Below are positions 1-8,548 of a stretch of 21,168 nucleotides of DNA, piece by piece. Both the position numbers and the translations under genes were made by a program. This DNA is from a virus. The stretch covers positions 1 to 21,168 of IMG/VR virus record IMGVR_UViG_3300008107_009656. One strand, 5' to 3'. Under the pieces are notes generated by a model. It saw nothing but the letters and a program-made list of their open reading frames with translations. It searched no databases and was not told where the DNA came from. Positions within the stretch are counted from its first letter, which is position 1. Each line of letters opens with the position of its first letter.

Positions 1-3000
1 ATAGTCAGCAGCGTCTTGCTCGTATTCTTTACGTTCATCAGCAGACATGTTGTCCATGAAGTCGTACACGCGGTCTTCTTCTCGTGGGTCAAGGTCACGT
101 GAGAATTCATTTGTGCGGCCAGATGAGAAGATTCCTTCGTCAAAATCGCGCTGACTTCTTCCTACGCTTCTTTCAAGTCTGTCCCTAGACCTTTCATCGT
201 CGGACATGGTACGGGCGCGGACTTGTGCGTCAAAAAGGGATTGCTGAAGATTCTCAAGAAATACAAGTTTATTTTGGCCCTCTATAGACTCATCTACAGA
301 TAATTCATCAATCATCTCTTCAACAGAGGTGTTTATCCATGGCATGTCCTCATTGGCTGAGGCCCACCCTTCAACTGCTGAGTCCAGCTGATTACCAAAT
401 TCCCACTCTTCATCGTCCCATCCATCGAATCTATCCAGGAATTTACGCAGGCTCTCGTCTGCAGCATCCATTTCCTGCTTTTCAATTTCTCTGGAGGTGA
501 GTTGTCTGCCTGAAGACATCTTGCTATTTTCCAATGCGTCATACATTGCATTGGCTAATGACTCTGTGAATTTACCTGTGTCGTTTGCTTCAACAAGTGC
601 ATCTTGCTCGTCATCATCTAGAGCTTCAAAAGCTGCTCTGGCTTCTTCAGCTTCTGACTCGGAAAGGCCGATTTCGTACATGTATTTGTCGACATCTTTG
701 TTGAATCTTTCTTCAACAAGTGGCGTATCATCAACATCATCTCTTCTCCCAGAAGAGAGCTTGCCTTCTGCGTTGAGTTTGCGAAGCTCCTGAAGGTCTG
801 GCTCTGTTGCTGTAGCAGCGCCGCCCTTCTTCTTCTTCTTTCTAAGTTTTGCCATATGGCGCTGCTCGGCTTTGCGAACATCAGTGCGGTCTACGCCAAG
901 GTCATCAGCAACTTCTTGCAGTGTTTCTCCAGCCATGCGACGGTCATAAATATCCCTGTCAGAAGGCATCTCTCTTGGCTGTGGAGCATCAGTGGTTGGC
1001 TTCACAGGAGCTCTGTCTTCGCTTCTTCCTGAAGCAAATGCTTTTGGCTCCCTGTCCTTCAGAGAGCTACGTACGCCTCGTTGTGGGTTTAGACCCAGAC
1101 CATCGAGCGTCCGCCCCATAGCATCCACGTCTTCACGTCTCCACGTTGAGGTGTCAGGACGCTTTTCATACACTTCTGTTTTTAGAGCCTCTTCTATTCC
1201 AGCCCAGTTTTCATCGCCTTCTTTTGCATTCGCATCAAGGTACTTGGATACAGCATTTGCGTAGTCCATATACCAAGTTGCGTAATCAGAGGAGCTCTTT
1301 GCTTTTTCGTCAAACTTTGCCGGACGCTTTCTTGTGTCATCGCCTTGCCACATGAGACGAGATTGGTTTACTCCGAGCTCTCGTCCGCGCAGGTAGTCAG
1401 AACTCTTTCCCTTATCTGCGTTATATCGTGGAACTTCTTCCCAGCCAAAACCTTGCGAAACCCATTGTTCAGCAATATCTTCTTGAAGCTTGCGCTTTGC
1501 CGTTTCGTCTGGGTTCGGGAACTTTGCTTCCATGTCCGCGGAACGGTCAGCATGGCGACGCTCATTGCGCTTACCAGAAGAGAGTTTCTCTGTATCAGCG
1601 AGGTCGGCTCGCTGTCTCATCTGCCTCTTTGATGGCTTCGGTGAATTTATGGAGCCAGGGCCAAAAGGCGTTGGGTCAGGCTGTTCCCACGGCGTACCGT
1701 CGCCGACCATGGTGTTCAAGTTTGCGTCTTCAACAGTTCTTGGGTCCCAACCTGGAGGTGGGTTCATTCCAGAACCGCGTGAGCGCCTACCTCTTTTACC
1801 GCCAAGATTTGGTCTATCAATTCCTCGGCTTGCTATTGCTCTGCCGAGACGTCGGCCTAGAGCTTTTTCTTCAATGCCTTCAGTTTCTAATTTTTTTTTT
1901 AGAAATCCGTAAGCAGATGACGTCGCTGTCTGGATTGCATCCTTCGACTCCTGGTCAAGTGGTGAATTGATAACAATTCCAAATTCATTGACATGAGTGT
2001 CGATTCTGTGGTATTCAAAAACTGGGTCGAGAATACTCTTGACCGTAAATGCATCTTCTGGATTGACTGGTATCACATAAGAAGCATCAAGAGCAAGGAA
2101 TGGGTCTAGTCCCTTTTCTGCAAGCTCTTGCTCTTCGATTCCCCACTCTTCAAGAGTCTTGTATTCCTTGCGCTTCTTACGACGCTTTTTGACGACGTTT
2201 CTAAATGCACCAAGAATAAATTCACCTGGGTACTTTGCCTCAACATCTTCAACCATCTTGACTTCATCTTCTTCAAGCATGTCGTTGTATTCTTTTTTAC
2301 CGAACCCAACAACAACACCATCTGGGATGATTGCGAATCTGCACTTACCTTCTGGTTCGACATCAAGCGCAAGAATCTTGCACTTTCCATTTCCCTGATA
2401 GAGAACACAGTTGGCGCACTTAACACCGATGTCTTTTACTTTGTTTTCTGCTGGCGGATAATAGCCAGCCCAAATTCCGTCGCCATCTTCGTCAAACTTT
2501 CCGTACTTGCCGGCAATGCGAACAAGTGATTCTGCAAGTTCACGCTCTTCTGCAACAAGCTCTGGTTTTTCTTTTCCTTCGCCACCTTCGTACTTGACTG
2601 GTGGGAGTGGAACAATGACCATTCCGCCATTTTCTGGCTTCATTGCAACAGGCATTGGCATCGCTGGGTTTGTCATCTGCGGTTTGTTTTCACCAGTTGG
2701 CTTGGCAGAGATTCCTGGAATTGGTGCTGGGCCAGATGGCATAGATGGTCTTGGTTGGTCTGCCTCAAGTAGTTCAGGCTTACCGAACATGTACTCAGTT
2801 CCGGTGAAGTGATAGCCGATTCTGAACTTACCTTTACCGGGCTTTACGAAGATTACAGAGTTTTCTGTTGCTTCAACGACCATCACTGGACCGCCTGCAC
2901 GGCGAGAAAGTTCGGCAACTACACCTGCGAGCTGCGAACCGCTAATTCTTTGCGCCAAGCCTTCGTCAAAAAGTCCTTCACCTGAAGGCTTGCCAGCCGA

Positions 3001-3567
3001 AGGCGCACCTATCACGAGAGGCATCATTCCATGCATTTTCTCTTCGTCGCTCTTAACCGAAATGGTACCGGTGAGTTGATTAGCACCATGAAGAACTGGT
3101 GAAACTTCGTATAGTTCGACTTCGTAGAGAACATTTGCTTGGAGATTCTGGTCAAACTGTGAACGGAGCGTCTTGTATCCAATTGACCACTCTTGTTCTT
3201 CGCCAAAGAAAGCAACGTTGGCGAAAGCCTCACGACCTTTTTCGGACTGAAGGTTGAACTGGACCTTGGCATACAGACCACCAATGCCGGCCATCTTCAT
3301 CTTCATTGGAAGACGCGGGTCGTTTACTGGAACCTCGTAAATTTCAAGTACCTTGCCGATTGGGTCATTCCAGTTGTGTCCCCAAACAACACGAGGCTTG
3401 CGCCTCTGGAGGCTTTTTGCGAACGCGCCAGTTGCACAGATATCGCCAACGGAGTCTTTATTCCCAATGCCCGCAACGAAGCATTCGACTATCCCCTCTG
3501 CCTCATCGAGGTTGATTTGGCCATTAGATGCCTTGTATTGAATGTTGCCAAAAGCGGAAGAGGACAT
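1..3567 (-). CDS. Prohead protease with very long C-terminal extension (partial, runs off left edge)
   Basis: The minus-strand frame is open from the ATG at 3565-3567 to base 1 (1189 codons, no stop). AAGGAG lies about 5 bases before the start. Residues 1-175 look like an HK97-family (S78) prohead protease: VVWGHNWNDPIGKV holds the likely catalytic His64, EWSIGYK the likely Ser128, followed by YEVSPVLHGAN. Such proteases cleave scaffold and capsid proteins inside the prohead and are usually about 200 residues. The rest is an extension: a Pro/Met-rich linker (about 270-320), a four-cysteine motif (CANC near 384-387, then C about 396 and 409), a basic stretch (about 457-470), a possible helix-turn-helix (about 870-905) and five S(S/A)SGR/K-like motifs. 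An A10 run lies near codon 557. It sits downstream of the portal gene. The protease call is good; the extension's role is unknown and may include scaffold or other head functions. Confidence 0.85.
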   Translation of the reverse strand, partial: MSSSAFGNIQYKASNGQINLDEAEGIVECFVAGIGNKDSVGDICATGAFAKSLQRRKPRVVWGHNWNDPIGKVLEIYEVPVNDPRLPMKMKMAGIGGLYAKVQFNLQSEKGREAFANVAFFGEEQEWSIGYKTLRSQFDQNLQANVLYEVELYEVSPVLHGANQLTGTISVKSDEEKMHGMMPLVIGAPSAGKPSGEGLFDEGLAQRISGSQLAGVVAELSRRAGGPVMVVEATENSVIFVKPGKGKFRIGYHFTGTEYMFGKPELLEADQPRPSMPSGPAPIPGISAKPTGENKPQMTNPAMPMPVAMKPENGGMVIVPLPPVKYEGGEGKEKPELVAEERELAESLVRIAGKYGKFDEDGDGIWAGYYPPAENKVKDIGVKCANCVLYQGNGKCKILALDVEPEGKCRFAIIPDGVVVGFGKKEYNDMLEEDEVKMVEDVEAKYPGEFILGAFRNVVKKRRKKRKEYKTLEEWGIEEQELAEKGLDPFLALDASYVIPVNPEDAFTVKSILDPVFEYHRIDTHVNEFGIVINSPLDQESKDAIQTATSSAYGFLKKKLETEGIEEKALGRRLGRAIASRGIDRPNLGGKRGRRSRGSGMNPPPGWDPRTVEDANLNTMVGDGTPWEQPDPTPFGPGSINSPKPSKRQMRQRADLADTEKLSSGKRNERRHADRSADMEAKFPNPDETAKRKLQEDIAEQWVSQGFGWEEVPRYNADKGKSSDYLRGRELGVNQSRLMWQGDDTRKRPAKFDEKAKSSSDYATWYMDYANAVSKYLDANAKEGDENWAGIEEALKTEVYEKRPDTSTWRREDVDAMGRTLDGLGLNPQRGVRSSLKDREPKAFASGRSEDRAPVKPTTDAPQPREMPSDRDIYDRRMAGETLQEVADDLGVDRTDVRKAEQRHMAKLRKKKKKGGAATATEPDLQELRKLNAEGKLSSGRRDDVDDTPLVEERFNKDVDKYMYEIGLSESEAEEARAAFEALDDDEQDALVEANDTGKFTESLANAMYDALENSKMSSGRQLTSREIEKQEMDAADESLRKFLDRFDGWDDEEWEFGNQLDSAVEGWASANEDMPWINTSVEEMIDELSVDESIEGQNKLVFLENLQQSLFDAQVRARTMSDDERSRDRLERSVGRSQRDFDEGIFSSGRTNEFSRDLDPREEDRVYDFMDNMSADERKEYEQDAADY

Positions 3568-3575
3568 GTAACTCC

Positions 3576-3604
3576 TTAGTCGTCATACGATATTAAACGA
3601 CTAA
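3576..3604 (-). promoter_or_regulatory. Inverted repeat overlapping the protease ribosome binding site
   Basis: TTAGTCGT (3576-3583) and ACGACTAA (3597-3604) form a perfect 8-base inverted repeat with a 13-base spacer. One arm overlaps the AAGGAG ribosome binding site (3572-3577), and the candidate -10 box lies in the spacer. It could be an operator, or an RNA hairpin limiting translation if transcription comes from the portal gene. Confidence 0.4.
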
Positions 3605-3617
3605 TAAATCAATGCAA
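3590..3617 (-). promoter_or_regulatory. Candidate minus-strand promoter upstream of the protease gene
   Basis: On the minus strand a TTGCAT box (3612-3617) and a TAATAT box (3590-3595) are 16 bases apart, which fits a sigma-70-type promoter, in the 115-base gap between portal and protease genes. The match is by eye only. The gap is otherwise AT-rich with no gene. Confidence 0.35.
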
Positions 3618-3682
3618 TGCAACTATCAGGACAAATACAAAATAGTTTCAGTAAACTGTATTTAAGTAAATCTGTATTGATT

Positions 3683-5767
3683 TTACAGATATTCGCCGAA
3701 TCGCCAGGCTCGACGTGACTCATCGTGTGCGACTTCAAGACGTTTCTTGGCCATGAGGTTTGCGTACAGCGTATTTACACCCGACCTGAATACTGATGCT
3801 CGCTCTTCCTCGCCAGCAATACCAAATGAATTCATCATCATGTTGGTCATCGCGTCGAAGTTTTCCGAGGTAATACTCTTGATTCTTTGCATCTGGGATT
3901 CAACCTGTGCCTCAAGGTCTGACTGATTGATTTTTCTTTCCGCGTCAAGAGTTTTTACAGAATAATTATCTTCTCTTGATTTGAATGAATCCTGAATAAT
4001 CGCAGATACGACAGGTCGAATATCTTCTTCCATCTGTCTATCCCATACATCAACGTCAAGTATCGAATCAATTTCAAGCGTTCCTGCAAAAAGGGCTTTT
4101 CTTGCTTTTGCTCCGCTTGCTTTTTCTAAGACAACTCGCTGCTGGCGCTCAAGAACTCTTTCAATGCTTCTGTCAAGAATTTCTGTCCATCTATCTAATT
4201 CTTGTGAGCGCTTTTCAGCCAGAGCACTTTTGAATTGCAATTCCGAAGACTGCGCTGTTGTTGCCCCAGGAGGAATTGGTGCTGCCGTTGTTGCAACTGC
4301 TGGCATCGCTTCGGGCGGAATCGTGCTTTGTGCCAATTGCTCTTCTGTCGGTGCCGCCGGAGCGACTGCTTGTCCAGCAACTTCAGCCATCGCCCCCTGC
4401 ATTGTATTTGGGTCAAGCGGTGGTTCGCCTGGGAGTGGAGCGCCTGGAACCGGTGGCATTTCTGGCGCACCAGGAATTGGTGGCATTCCAGGAACTGCAC
4501 CAGGCATATCCACGGCTGGCTTGTCTTCCATTTTCTTTTTTGTGTTTGCGATTGGAATTAGGTTCGGATTCATCAACAAAGAGTCAGCCAAGTCTGCTTC
4601 TACTTCCTTGCGGCCAGAACCAATTCTGTATTCGTTGTTACTAATTAGTCCAGCCTGGAATTCCTGCATCAGGTAACGTTCACGTTCTTGCTTGTAGAGC
4701 TGAAGAATTGGGACTTCACTTGTGTCAAAGTCGACATAATAAGTGTCATCAAGTTCATCAAGCGCCCTAGCTAGCGGTTCTAGGTGAGGCATCATCGTCT
4801 CCATCCAGAACACACGTATTTCTTCGCTTGCGTTACTAAAGGTTCTTCCGGCAGCATTTCCAATAACTGATTCAGGAACTCCGAATGATGCAAGAATTTC
4901 TTCTTTTGTAATTTGGCGCATTTGTGAGTAGTTAACGTCACGTGGTGATGCAGAAGTATCGACATAGTCAACACCGTCATCGGCAGAAATAACCGTAGTC
5001 ATTCCCGCCTTTCCAATGTTCCCCCTAAATCTGTTGCGCAACTCGTCTTTGTCGTCTTCATCTATTTCGCCGCGTAGAACAAGAAGACCACCAGGTCTTC
5101 CGTCATTCATCAAATAGTTTCTGTTATAAAGTTTTGCAAGATTTTCAATTTCAATTGCAATTCCTGCAGACTCGAGTGGAGTCAAGGACAGATATGGGTC
5201 GAGCGGGTGGGGGCGTCTAATCCAGCAAACATCTTCCGGCTTCATTATTATCTTTTGGCCGTAAGGCATCTGCACTTCGTAACCAGAAACAAACTTCTTT
5301 GGGTCTGGTATTGGAGCAGTCGACTGTGGTGGCAAAAGGTTTAGACCGATAATGCTTCCATCTCGTCCACGTACTTTTTCAATGAATACGCCACGTGTTC
5401 CAAGAAGTAATTGTGCAGACATTCTGTAGCGAAAGATGAATGAATTTTCGCCTTCATTCGCCTTCGTGTTAAGAACTTCGAGCAAAGAATAATTCTTCGC
5501 TTTGTTTCCAGAAAGAATTTCTCCGTCTGGGGAATTATCTTTTCTTAGAATTACTGGAAGACGAGCCTGGTTCCCGGCAATAGCATCGATACATCTGGCT
5601 ACCCAAGTAACCTTCTGCATTCCTTCTTTGTATGCACGCTCAACGTCCCACGAATCGCGATATGGCTTACCAGCAAATCCCGGATTCTGCGCTATTGGCG
5701 CGCCTGGTCCAAGCGTCTTGGCCTGAGCGTTATTAAGAGATTTGTTACTCGATTGATTCCACGCCAT
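3683..5767 (-). CDS. Portal protein, HK97-like, with long C-terminal extension
   Basis: A 694-residue protein. Portals form the dodecameric ring at one capsid vertex through which DNA is packaged and to which the tail connector attaches. Residues about 40-400 have the family pattern: VTWVARCIDAIAG near 53-65, a stem/wing region with EDVCWIRRP and SLTPLESAG (178-202), then EEILASFGVPESVIG (289-303). Residues 415-505 are a Pro/Met/Ala-rich linker with the repeat MPPIPGAP / MPPVPGAP. Residues 508-694 are predicted helical and charged. Typical portals are 400-550 residues, so the linker and last 190 residues are extra. The start overlaps nothing; the upstream membrane protein ends 2 bases before, so translation is probably coupled. 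The portal assignment is firm; the tail domain is unassigned. Confidence 0.9.
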   Translation of the reverse strand: MAWNQSSNKSLNNAQAKTLGPGAPIAQNPGFAGKPYRDSWDVERAYKEGMQKVTWVARCIDAIAGNQARLPVILRKDNSPDGEILSGNKAKNYSLLEVLNTKANEGENSFIFRYRMSAQLLLGTRGVFIEKVRGRDGSIIGLNLLPPQSTAPIPDPKKFVSGYEVQMPYGQKIIMKPEDVCWIRRPHPLDPYLSLTPLESAGIAIEIENLAKLYNRNYLMNDGRPGGLLVLRGEIDEDDKDELRNRFRGNIGKAGMTTVISADDGVDYVDTSASPRDVNYSQMRQITKEEILASFGVPESVIGNAAGRTFSNASEEIRVFWMETMMPHLEPLARALDELDDTYYVDFDTSEVPILQLYKQERERYLMQEFQAGLISNNEYRIGSGRKEVEADLADSLLMNPNLIPIANTKKKMEDKPAVDMPGAVPGMPPIPGAPEMPPVPGAPLPGEPPLDPNTMQGAMAEVAGQAVAPAAPTEEQLAQSTIPPEAMPAVATTAAPIPPGATTAQSSELQFKSALAEKRSQELDRWTEILDRSIERVLERQQRVVLEKASGAKARKALFAGTLEIDSILDVDVWDRQMEEDIRPVVSAIIQDSFKSREDNYSVKTLDAERKINQSDLEAQVESQMQRIKSITSENFDAMTNMMMNSFGIAGEEERASVFRSGVNTLYANLMAKKRLEVAHDESRRAWRFGEYL

Positions 5768-5769
5768 AT

Positions 5770-5970
5770 TTACTCAAGACCCAATAGATAGCCGAATAGA
5801 CCACACGTAATACCTGCCACTATCAGCCCGGCAGGAGGGAATATAAGTGCCGCACCAATACTGGTAAACAGTATAAACGAAATCATGAACAAGTTAGCGA
5901 AGGTCGAGCGCTTAGCTGCCGCCTTAAGCTTTGAGCGGGTTTTTGTCAACCACAACAAGAATTTCGGCAT
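5770..5970 (-). CDS. Small two-helix membrane protein
   Basis: A 66-residue protein with a basic N-terminus (KTRSKLKAAAKRS, about 10-22) followed by two hydrophobic segments (about 27-42 and 45-63) joined at a PPAG turn, as in a small inner-membrane hairpin protein. TAGGAG lies 3-4 bases before the ATG at 5970, a good ribosome binding site. It ends 2 bases before the portal start and is the first gene of the minus-strand head cluster. Size and topology resemble small holin-like or hypothetical membrane proteins, but position among head genes does not suggest lysis. Function not recognised. Confidence 0.65.
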   Translation of the reverse strand: MPKFLLWLTKTRSKLKAAAKRSTFANLFMISFILFTSIGAALIFPPAGLIVAGITCGLFGYLLGLE

Positions 5971-6024
5971 ATCTCCTACAGTAGCGCATAAACCTGCTTA
6001 ACTAGATTAAGAGGCAAAACTTAT

Positions 6025-7332
6025 ATGACAAAAAATTGGAACGAGGTTTACGAGTATCTTCAACCAAAGATGCCTCCATACTGCCCGGAAGAGCCGTCAA
6101 TAAATCAAAAGGTTTTCCTTCGAACAAATTCAATTGAGGCCCTATTCGGTGGTGCAGCTGGCGGGGGAAAATCAAGCGCACTACTCATGTCGGCAATGCA
6201 GTACGTTGATATTCCCAATTATTCCGCAATCCTTTTCCGCCGCACATTTGCCGACCTTTCTCTTCCTGGAGCGCTCATGGACCGCTTTAAGTCTTGGATG
6301 TCGAATTATGACGACGTTCACTGGAACGCTAACAGCTTCATGGCAACCTTCCCATCTGGGGCGAGAATTTCATTCGGGTACCTAAACAACACAGGGGACT
6401 ACCTGCGTTATAAGGGTTCGGAATTCCAGTTCATCGGCATGGACGAGGTCACAGAAATTAGAGAATCCGATTACCGATACCTCTTCTCCCGTTTGCGTCG
6501 CCCTTCTAGTGGTCCTCTTTCCCAGGTCCCATTACGAATGCGCGCAGCCTCAAACCCAGCACCCAATTGGGTTAGGCAGAGATTTATTGTAGAAGGGAAA
6601 ACAGAAGGTCGTATTTTTGTTCCATCAAAATTGACCGATAACCCAGGAATCGATGCAGAGTCATACCGCCAAGCCCTGCAGGCCCTGGACCCCATTGAGC
6701 GCCGAAGACTGGAAGAGGGTGACTGGTGGAGCACGACGCTCGGCACCCTCTTTGACCGTACGTCAATGGTTATCATAGATTCTGCAGAAATTCCCCAGAT
6801 TTCATCCATGGCAAGAGCGGTGAGGTTCTGGGACCTCGCGGCTACAGAGCCATCCCATTCCAACCCAAACCCTGACTACACGGTGGGGACCCTGATGCTT
6901 TTCGACCAAGGAATCGCCTATGTGTTGGACGTAAAACGGGCCAGACTTAGGGGCGAGAAGGTTGAGGAACTCATCTCCAGAACTGCTTACGAAGATGGCC
7001 ATGGAGTGGCGATTCGCATGGAGCAGGAACCGGGCTCATCGGGCAAGGCTCTTATGGACCAGTACGCCAGATATGTAGTCCCCGGGTATGACTTTCAGGC
7101 AATTCGTACTACTGGGGATAAGGTGACGAGGGCTAGACCGATGGCCGCTGCCGTGGCCAATGGGAACGTCCGCGTGGTGCGGGCTCCTTGGCTGTCCGAC
7201 TGGTTGGATGAGTTTTCTTCATTTCCTGAAGCATGCGACCATGACGACCAAGTCGACTCGGCAGTAGGAGCTTTTACACATTTAACTGGTCTAGGGTTGC
7301 CACAAAGAGGAAGGGTCGCTATAGTCATCTAG
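6025..7332 (+). CDS. terL: Terminase large subunit
   Basis: A 435-residue DNA-packaging motor with N-terminal ATPase and C-terminal nuclease. Walker A is GGAAGGGKS (42-50), Walker B is FQFIGMDE (135-141, D140/E141), and the coupling motif RAASNP is at 173-178. The nuclease part shows RFWDLAAT (D270), MEQEPGSSG (E333/E335) and HDDQVDS (D407, D408, D411), the acidic residues expected for the RNase H-like metal site. Length is normal for the family. The ribosome binding site is weak (AAGAGG about 12 bases upstream). The gene diverges from the portal/protease cluster, whereas terminase, portal and protease commonly lie on one strand. No small terminase was recognised. Confidence 0.95.
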   Translation: MTKNWNEVYEYLQPKMPPYCPEEPSINQKVFLRTNSIEALFGGAAGGGKSSALLMSAMQYVDIPNYSAILFRRTFADLSLPGALMDRFKSWMSNYDDVHWNANSFMATFPSGARISFGYLNNTGDYLRYKGSEFQFIGMDEVTEIRESDYRYLFSRLRRPSSGPLSQVPLRMRAASNPAPNWVRQRFIVEGKTEGRIFVPSKLTDNPGIDAESYRQALQALDPIERRRLEEGDWWSTTLGTLFDRTSMVIIDSAEIPQISSMARAVRFWDLAATEPSHSNPNPDYTVGTLMLFDQGIAYVLDVKRARLRGEKVEELISRTAYEDGHGVAIRMEQEPGSSGKALMDQYARYVVPGYDFQAIRTTGDKVTRARPMAAAVANGNVRVVRAPWLSDWLDEFSSFPEACDHDDQVDSAVGAFTHLTGLGLPQRGRVAIVI

Positions 7333-7364
7333 CACTACCACTGCTATTAAAGGAATGACTAATA

Positions 7365-7859
7365 ATGACACCTGAAAGAATTGACGAAGTACGTCTCTAC
7401 TTGCTCAACCTCTCACGAGAGCTTGAATCATACATTGAATCAAAACCAGAGTCACAGGATGCGTGCGCCATTCTGTTTGAACTAAACATGGCGAAGCGAG
7501 AAATGTCCATGATTTATGACGATTTTGCAGCCGCTGTTGGGACCATGATTGACAACAATGCGGAAGTGAAAATTGCTGGCAAGGGGCTTATTGAGAAGAA
7601 GAGTTCTTATGAGCGAAGGGCGTGGCAACACAGAGACCTAGCAAGCGCTGTTGCGTCAAAGTTGTCGAAGATGTCTATTGACATGGACACTGGAGAAGTA
7701 GTAAAAACTCCAGAAGAGGTTGCGATTCAAATTTTGGACTATGTCCAACCTTCCTACTGGCGGGTTAAGGAACTTTCCAACATCGGAATCAACGCAGATA
7801 ATTACTGCGAAACAGGAAATCTAAAAACAAGCATCATCGTGCGAAAGGATACAAAGTGA
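7365..7859 (+). CDS. Hypothetical helical phage protein
   Basis: A 164-residue protein preceded by AAAGGA, 33 bases after terL. It is predicted largely helical and charged, with a central stretch (KGLIEKKSSYERRAWQHRD, about 70-89) and a C-terminal part (YVQPSYWRVKELSNIGIN, about 128-145). No catalytic motif or membrane segment is visible. Its stop overlaps the GTG start of the Rad52-like gene by 4 bases, so it belongs to the recombination operon. It might be an accessory factor of that module, but this is inferred from position only. Confidence 0.75.
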   Translation: MTPERIDEVRLYLLNLSRELESYIESKPESQDACAILFELNMAKREMSMIYDDFAAAVGTMIDNNAEVKIAGKGLIEKKSSYERRAWQHRDLASAVASKLSKMSIDMDTGEVVKTPEEVAIQILDYVQPSYWRVKELSNIGINADNYCETGNLKTSIIVRKDTK

Positions 7860-8548
7860 CCACCAATTCAATTTACGCAAATCTCTCAGAGGCATTCCCG
7901 CCAGAGATGGAAAGAAATATTTCCAAGAGTGGGACCAATCTTGTTTATATTCCTGTCAGTGAAGTAATCACCAGATTGAACAAGGTCCTTGGTGTCGAAA
8001 AATGGTCGTTCACTATTTTGCGTTGCGAGCGAGATGCGATTGACCCAGAATTTGTTGTGGCTCATGTTCGCATCGACTGGCGCATTTCTGACAAAGATGG
8101 GTACACACTTGTTTCCCGTGACGGATTCGGTGGTCAGAAAATCAAGCGCACCAAGGCTGGGGTAATTGTTGACCTCGGAGATGAATTTAAAGGCGCGATT
8201 TCAGATGCTCTGAAAAAGGCCGCACAAACACTCGGAGTCGGTTTGTACTTGGCTCGTAGTGAAGATGCAATTGAGATTGAACAAGTAATTGACTCAGAGG
8301 CAGAGGTGAAGGCAATGCAGGCAAATGTTGCTCCAGAAATTTCGTCCAAGTGGGATGCGTTCACTGGAATGGCAAAGTCCCTTTCGCAAGAGAAGCGCGA
8401 ACAGCTGAACCAGTACTGGGCAACCTATAGCAACAACAAGCCGAAGCCAAAGAAAGAGACTGTCACAGAGGCAGACCTTGACAAATTGATTGCCGAAGCA
8501 ACTCGCCTCGCATTCGACGGAGAGTACGTTGTAATAGATGATAAGTGA
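7856..8548 (+). CDS. Rad52-like single-strand annealing protein
   Basis: A 230-residue protein with a GTG start at 7856 inside the GTGA overlap with the previous gene and AAAGGA just upstream. The N-terminal 135 residues fit the Rad52/Rad22 annealing fold: AFPPEMER at 13-20, a strand region (WSFTILRCERD, 50-60), then the hallmark segment with GFGGQKIKRTKAG (90-102) and FKGAISDALKKAAQTLGVGL (111-130). In the family this lysine/alanine helix lies at the ring's DNA-binding face. The C-terminal 90 residues are charged and lower in conservation. Phage annealing proteins act with an exonuclease to recombine ends during replication; the next gene is a nuclease, which supports this. Confidence 0.85.
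   Translation: MTTNSIYANLSEAFPPEMERNISKSGTNLVYIPVSEVITRLNKVLGVEKWSFTILRCERDAIDPEFVVAHVRIDWRISDKDGYTLVSRDGFGGQKIKRTKAGVIVDLGDEFKGAISDALKKAAQTLGVGLYLARSEDAIEIEQVIDSEAEVKAMQANVAPEISSKWDAFTGMAKSLSQEKREQLNQYWATYSNNKPKPKKETVTEADLDKLIAEATRLAFDGEYVVIDDK

Noticed and set aside
1428-1970. Plus-strand open frame of 180 codons, and similar ones at 497-793 and 2128-2529
   Set aside because: They lie opposite the long protease frame, which is open throughout with coherent domains and a good ribosome binding site.
4164-4676. Plus-strand open frame of 170 codons opposite the portal
   Set aside because: It mirrors the Pro/Ala-rich portal linker; Gly/Ala/Ser-rich low-complexity translation is what an antisense frame there would give.
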